NCBI RefSeq assembly: GCF_002563635.1
Contig: NZ_PDIZ01000002.1
Location: 1 to 61,705, forward strand
DNA: 61,705 bases
Source: Bacillus sp. es.036
GTDB taxonomy: Bacteria; Bacillota; Bacilli; Bacillales; Guptibacillaceae
Reading direction: 5' to 3'
This document shows, piece after piece, positions 53,209-61,705 of this stretch (position 1 is its first letter; the number at the start of each line of letters is the position of its first letter). A model generated the notes under the pieces. The model did no database searches and had not been told where the DNA came from. It was given only the letters and a program-made list of their open reading frames with translations. Made by a program: the position numbers and the translations under genes.

Positions 53209-53574
53209 ATGGATAAAATCTATCTAAACGGAATGAAATTCTACGGTTACCACGGAGTATTCCCTGAAGAGAATAAGCTCGGCCAACGTTTTTATGTCGA
53301 TCTAACCCTCGAAGCAGATCTTTCGAATGCCAGTCAATCGGATGATCTAAACTATACAGTGAATTATGCAGATGCGTATAATGTTATAAAAGGTATCGTA
53401 GAAGGGACGCCTAGGAAATTAGTTGAAACAGTAGCTGAGGAAATAGCGGATAAGATGTTTCTGCAATTTGAAATTGTTCGTGCGTGTACGGTTAAAGTGA
53501 TTAAACCTGATCCACCAATAGATGGCCATTATGACTCTGTTGCGATCGAGATGAAGAGGGAACGAAATGAATAG
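53209..53574 (+). CDS. folB: dihydroneopterin aldolase
   Basis: 121 residues; converts dihydroneopterin to 6-hydroxymethyl-dihydropterin. FYGYHGVFPEENKLGQRF near residues 12-29 and the conserved VKVIKPDPPI near 97-106 are diagnostic. The ATG at 53209 has AAGGAGAG 8 bases upstream and matches homologues (MDKIYLNGM). The stop overlaps folK by 8 bp. Confidence 0.95.
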   Translation: MDKIYLNGMKFYGYHGVFPEENKLGQRFYVDLTLEADLSNASQSDDLNYTVNYADAYNVIKGIVEGTPRKLVETVAEEIADKMFLQFEIVRACTVKVIKPDPPIDGHYDSVAIEMKRERNE

Positions 53575-54091
53575 TGTATATATTGGAATTGGTTCCAACA
53601 TCGGGGATAGAGAGAGCTATATCCAAACCTCCTTACTAAGGTTGCAAGAATACCCAGGAGTACAGATTACTTCGACATCTTCTTTATATGAAACTGCCCC
53701 TATAGGAGTGACGGAGCAAGGCCCATTTCTTAATATGGTAGCTATACTAGGAACGGAGATGAACGCTTTCCAACTACTTGAGATTCTCCAGGGCATTGAG
53801 CAGTCTCTTGGGAGAGAGCGTGATATCAGATGGGGGCCTCGAACAATAGACCTTGACATTCTGCTTTATAATCAAGAAAATATTGTAGCAGAGGGTCTGG
53901 TGGTTCCACACCCTAGACTTCTTCAAAGGGGGTTTGTTATCATTCCTCTTCATGAACTGAATCCTGAAATTATTATTCCAACTACTAATAAGAGGATTGA
54001 TTCTTATTTTAATCATATAGAAGATAAAGAAGGTGTACGTCTATGGAAGCGGAAATCTACGGAAGACGTATTCGCGCTTTTCGAAAGTTAA
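53567..54091 (+). CDS. folK: 2-amino-4-hydroxy-6-hydroxymethyldihydropteridine pyrophosphokinase
   Basis: 174 residues; pyrophosphorylates the pterin that FolP then uses. GSNIGDRESYIQ near residues 8-19, ETAPIG near 43-48 and RWGPRTIDLDILLY near 88-101 are the family markers. GAGGGAACGA precedes the ATG. The last 16 codons overlap yazB in another frame. Confidence 0.95.
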   Translation: MNSVYIGIGSNIGDRESYIQTSLLRLQEYPGVQITSTSSLYETAPIGVTEQGPFLNMVAILGTEMNAFQLLEILQGIEQSLGRERDIRWGPRTIDLDILLYNQENIVAEGLVVPHPRLLQRGFVIIPLHELNPEIIIPTTNKRIDSYFNHIEDKEGVRLWKRKSTEDVFALFES

Positions 54092-54255
54092 AAGGTTATA
54101 CTCAGGAACAGCTAGCAAAAGAACTTAGTGTATCGGTATCTGTACTAGGGGAGATCGAGCGGGGAAATCGAAAGCCTACAAACGACTTTATGCAATTAGT
54201 AGCACAAAAGCTTAGAGTTTCAATAGATGAACTTTTTCCATTAGAACACAATTGA
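54043..54255 (+). CDS. XRE-family HTH protein YazB
   Basis: 70 residues, a single Cro/C1-type helix-turn-helix (RIRAFRKLKGYTQEQLAKEL, residues 7-26, then SVLGEIERGNRKP). The same small gene sits between folK and dusB in B. subtilis, where its target is unknown. AAGGTG lies 8 bases upstream. It overlaps folK by 49 bp, so it is translated from the same operon message. Confidence 0.88.
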   Translation: MEAEIYGRRIRAFRKLKGYTQEQLAKELSVSVSVLGEIERGNRKPTNDFMQLVAQKLRVSIDELFPLEHN

Positions 54256-54271
54256 GAATTGAGGTGATAGT

Positions 54272-55258
54272 ATGTTGAAAATAGGAGATGTTTCGTTAAA
54301 GAATCCCGTTGTACTTGCTCCCATGGCCGGCGTGTGTAATCCAGCTTTTCGTTTAATCGCTCGAGAGTTTGGTGCGGGGTTAGTCTGTGCCGAAATGGTT
54401 AGCGATAAAGCTGTTTTGCACAAGAATGAGAAGACGATGGATATGCTTTTTGTAGATGATCGAGAGAAACCAATGAGTCTTCAAATCTTTGGTGGCGAAA
54501 AAGATACGCTTGTTGGTGCTGCTCGCTATGTTGACCAAGCGACAAACGCAGATATTATTGATATTAATATGGGATGCCCTGTTCCGAAGATAACAAAATG
54601 TGATGCGGGTGCCAAGTGGCTTCTAGATCCTAATAAAATCTATGAAATGGTTTCAGCTGTTACAAAGGAAGTAGAAAAACCTGTTACGGTTAAAATGCGT
54701 AGTGGATGGGACGAAGATCACATTTATGCGATTGAGAATGCAAAAGCAATTGAAGCTGCAGGTGGCAAAGCTGTTTCACTTCATGGCCGTACACGCGTCC
54801 AGATGTATGAAGGGGAAGCGGATTGGGATATTATTCGACAAGTGAAAGAGTCAGTTTCTATTCCTGTAATCGGGAATGGAGATGTGAAGACGCCCCAGGA
54901 TGCAAAAAGAATGATGGAGACAACGGGAGTAGACGGAGTGATGATTGGAAGAGGCGCACTCGGAAATCCGTGGATGCTTTATCGTACGGTTCAGTATCTC
55001 GAAACTGGAAAGATTCTAGATGATCCAACACCTCGTGAGAAAATTGATGTCGCTATGCTCCATCTTGATCGTCTCATCCCACTAAAAGGTGAAAATGTCG
55101 CAGTACGTGAGATGCGTAAGCATGCAGCATGGTATTTAAAAGGAATTCGCGGTAATGGGACAATAAGGAATAAAGTTAATGAAACGAATACAAGAAACGG
55201 TGTAGCTGAACTACTGTACGGATTTATTGAAGAATTGGAAGCGAAACAGGCGGTTTGA
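54272..55258 (+). CDS. dusB: tRNA-dihydrouridine synthase
   Basis: 328 residues, FMN enzyme that reduces uridine in the tRNA D loop. APMAGVCNPAFR near residues 15-26, INMGCPVPKI with the catalytic cysteine near 97-106, and MIGRGALGNPW near 223-233 define it. DusB is the closest subfamily by neighbourhood (yacF in B. subtilis). TTGAGGTGATAGT precedes the ATG. Confidence 0.93.
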   Translation: MLKIGDVSLKNPVVLAPMAGVCNPAFRLIAREFGAGLVCAEMVSDKAVLHKNEKTMDMLFVDDREKPMSLQIFGGEKDTLVGAARYVDQATNADIIDINMGCPVPKITKCDAGAKWLLDPNKIYEMVSAVTKEVEKPVTVKMRSGWDEDHIYAIENAKAIEAAGGKAVSLHGRTRVQMYEGEADWDIIRQVKESVSIPVIGNGDVKTPQDAKRMMETTGVDGVMIGRGALGNPWMLYRTVQYLETGKILDDPTPREKIDVAMLHLDRLIPLKGENVAVREMRKHAAWYLKGIRGNGTIRNKVNETNTRNGVAELLYGFIEELEAKQAV

Positions 55259-55301
55259 CTTTCTAACTAGCATTTCCTATACTACATCTAGGAAATAACG
55301 G

Positions 55302-55330
55302 ACTGCCAGTAATGGATACTGGCAGTTTTC
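55302..55330 (+). terminator. terminator-like hairpin after dusB
   Basis: ACTGCCAGTA pairs with TACTGGCAGT, 5-nt loop, but only four T follow, so readthrough to lysS is possible. Confidence 0.7.
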
Positions 55331-55414
55331 TTCATATATGTCATGATACACCCGGCGCATTTGTCACTGATTTTATATATGGGAAGGCTTGCTATTCATA
55401 GTGCTTTCCGATAA

Positions 55415-56950
<1,536 letters not shown>

Positions 56951-56956
56951 AAGATT

Positions 56957-56994
56957 AAGAATGAAGTTCGTTCATCGAGCTTCATTCTTTTTTT
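56957..56994 (+). terminator. terminator of lysS
   Basis: AAGAATGAAG pairs with CTTCATTCTT, 13-nt loop, seven T. Confidence 0.88.
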
Positions 56995-57145
56995 ATCTTT
57001 GTTTCCATCGTTCAGTGGAAGACTCTGTGTCGAAGGTTGTTCAAATAAATGTATGTCTTAGGGAGGTCTCAGTACAATGATTTCATTACAATACACAAGG
57101 CATCAGGAGGTAATGAATCTTTTTTGAAAAAGATTTGAAAAAAGG

Positions 57146-57174
57146 TTGCGTTACTAAGACAACCCTGATATAGT
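57146..57174 (+). promoter_or_regulatory. rRNA operon promoter P1
   Basis: TTGCGT, 17-bp spacer, TATAGT, preceded by an A/T-rich stretch (57111-57143). Confidence 0.65.
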
Positions 57175-57229
57175 TATATAGGTCGCCGCAACAACGCGGT
57201 TGACACGAAAAACAATTTAAAAAAAGTTG

Positions 57230-57259
57230 TTGACGCCAACTGAGTTAATATGGTATATT
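57230..57259 (+). promoter_or_regulatory. rRNA operon promoter P2
   Basis: TTGACG, 18-bp spacer, TATATT, with the UP-like AT-rich run 57209-57226 just upstream. Tandem P1/P2 spacing of about 85 bp is as in B. subtilis rrn operons. Confidence 0.78.
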
Positions 57260-57296
57260 AATAAAGTCGCTGAAAACGACATTGAAAGAAATGGAT

Positions 57297-57311
57297 TGCT
57301 CTTTGAAAACT
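57297..57311 (+). promoter_or_regulatory. boxA antitermination element
   Basis: TGCTCTTTGAAAACT in the rRNA leader matches the boxA core that Nus factors bind. The same stretch also pairs in part with 58985-58999 as the 16S processing stem. Confidence 0.75.
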
Positions 57312-57379
57312 GAACGAAACGCCATGTAAGTAGTTGTTTCTACGGAAACAAAAATTGTTTTAAAAGCTAGATTAAGCTT

Positions 57380-58936
<1,557 letters not shown>

Positions 58937-59043
58937 TGGAGAATTACGAAGGTAACTTACGTTACCAACCTTACATGAGCGTTTCGTTTAGTTTTGAAAG
59001 AATGATTACTTCTTTCAATTGAATATTGTCAATAAGCCTTTAT

Positions 59044-59120
<77 letters not shown>

Positions 59121-59176
59121 TAAAAGTTTTATTGAACACGCATATTCCTTTTGGTAAAACACCATCTGGATCATTT

Positions 59177-59252
59177 GGGGCCTTAGCTCAGCTGGGAGAG
59201 CGCCTGCCTTGCACGCAGGAGGTCAGCGGTTCGATCCCGCTAGGCTCCACCA
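59177..59252 (+). tRNA. tRNA-Ala (TGC)
   Basis: 76 nt with encoded CCA; anticodon TGC; 56 bp after tRNA-Ile. Confidence 0.97.
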
Positions 59253-59407
59253 ACACACCTACTATATAGTTAAACAAATGTTTAATTAACTAGTAGCCAT
59301 TGTTCCTTGAAAACTAGATAGCATAAACAACGACATCCAATAATTATTTTTATGCAAGAACTTAGTAATAACTGATGCGTTATGGCAGCAATGCCTAACA
59401 AATCGAA

Positions 59408-61705
<2,298 letters not shown>

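Overview
The window is a stretch of the origin-proximal core chromosome of an endospore-forming Bacillaceae bacterium. The gene order follows the Bacillus subtilis interval from rrnA to the rRNA operons behind lysS almost gene for gene. Sporulation genes (gin, yabG, sspF, spoVG, fin, spoVT, yabP, yabQ, spoIIE, yabT), abrB and strong 16S/23S similarity to Bacillus support this. I do not assign a genus. Nearly every gene is on the + strand, away from the origin as far as synteny tells; abrB is the only convincing protein gene on the - strand.

Layout. 1-3624: the end of one rRNA operon (16S 3' end, a spacer without tRNA genes, complete 23S, 5S), then a truncated second 5S with a second copy of the operon terminator (3868-4002). 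4261-11202: gin, an Orn/Lys/Arg decarboxylase, tmk, darA, holB, ricT, yabA, yabB, yazA, rsmI. 11253-12046: abrB on the - strand, with two possible promoters and three Spo0A-box cores, back to back with a short terminated leader ahead of metG. 12047-22791: metG, tatD-type yabD, yabE, rnmV, rsmA, yabG, veg, sspF, ispE, purR, ridA, spoVG. 22985-37003: glmU, prs, ctc, pth, fin, mfd, spoVT, yabM, yabN, rqcP, yabP, yabQ, divIC, yabR. 37220-37383: tRNA-Met and tRNA-Glu. 37877-49223: spoIIE, yabS, yabT, tilS, hprT, ftsH, coaX, hslO, cysK. 49416-56950: the folate operon pabB-pabA-pabC-folP-folB-folK with yazB, then dusB and lysS. 57146-61705: a second rRNA operon with tandem promoters, 16S, tRNA-Ile, tRNA-Ala and a 23S cut by the window end.

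Functions fall into translation and ribosome upkeep (metG, lysS, tilS, rsmA, rsmI, dusB, pth, rqcP, rnmV), DNA replication, repair and their control (holB, yabA, tmk, mfd), precursor supply (prs, glmU, ispE, hprT, coaX, folate genes, cysK), and sporulation. Good sporulation-type promoter matches can be read directly: sigma-H (spoVG), sigma-G (sspF, fin, spoVT), sigma-K (yabG), sigma-B (ctc) and a Spo0A-type promoter with a 21-bp spacer (spoIIE).

I found no phage, insertion sequence, CRISPR array, defence island or new multi-gene system. The parts that deserve a second look are non-coding: the metG leader with its competing pairings, a run of GAG/TAG triplets over the pabA ribosome binding site that suggests TRAP control, the Spo0A boxes near abrB and veg, structured spacers before yabS, yabM and hslO, the decayed 5S duplication, and a 23-nt tandem duplication plus single-base insertions in the second 23S gene, which are either real heterogeneity or assembly error.
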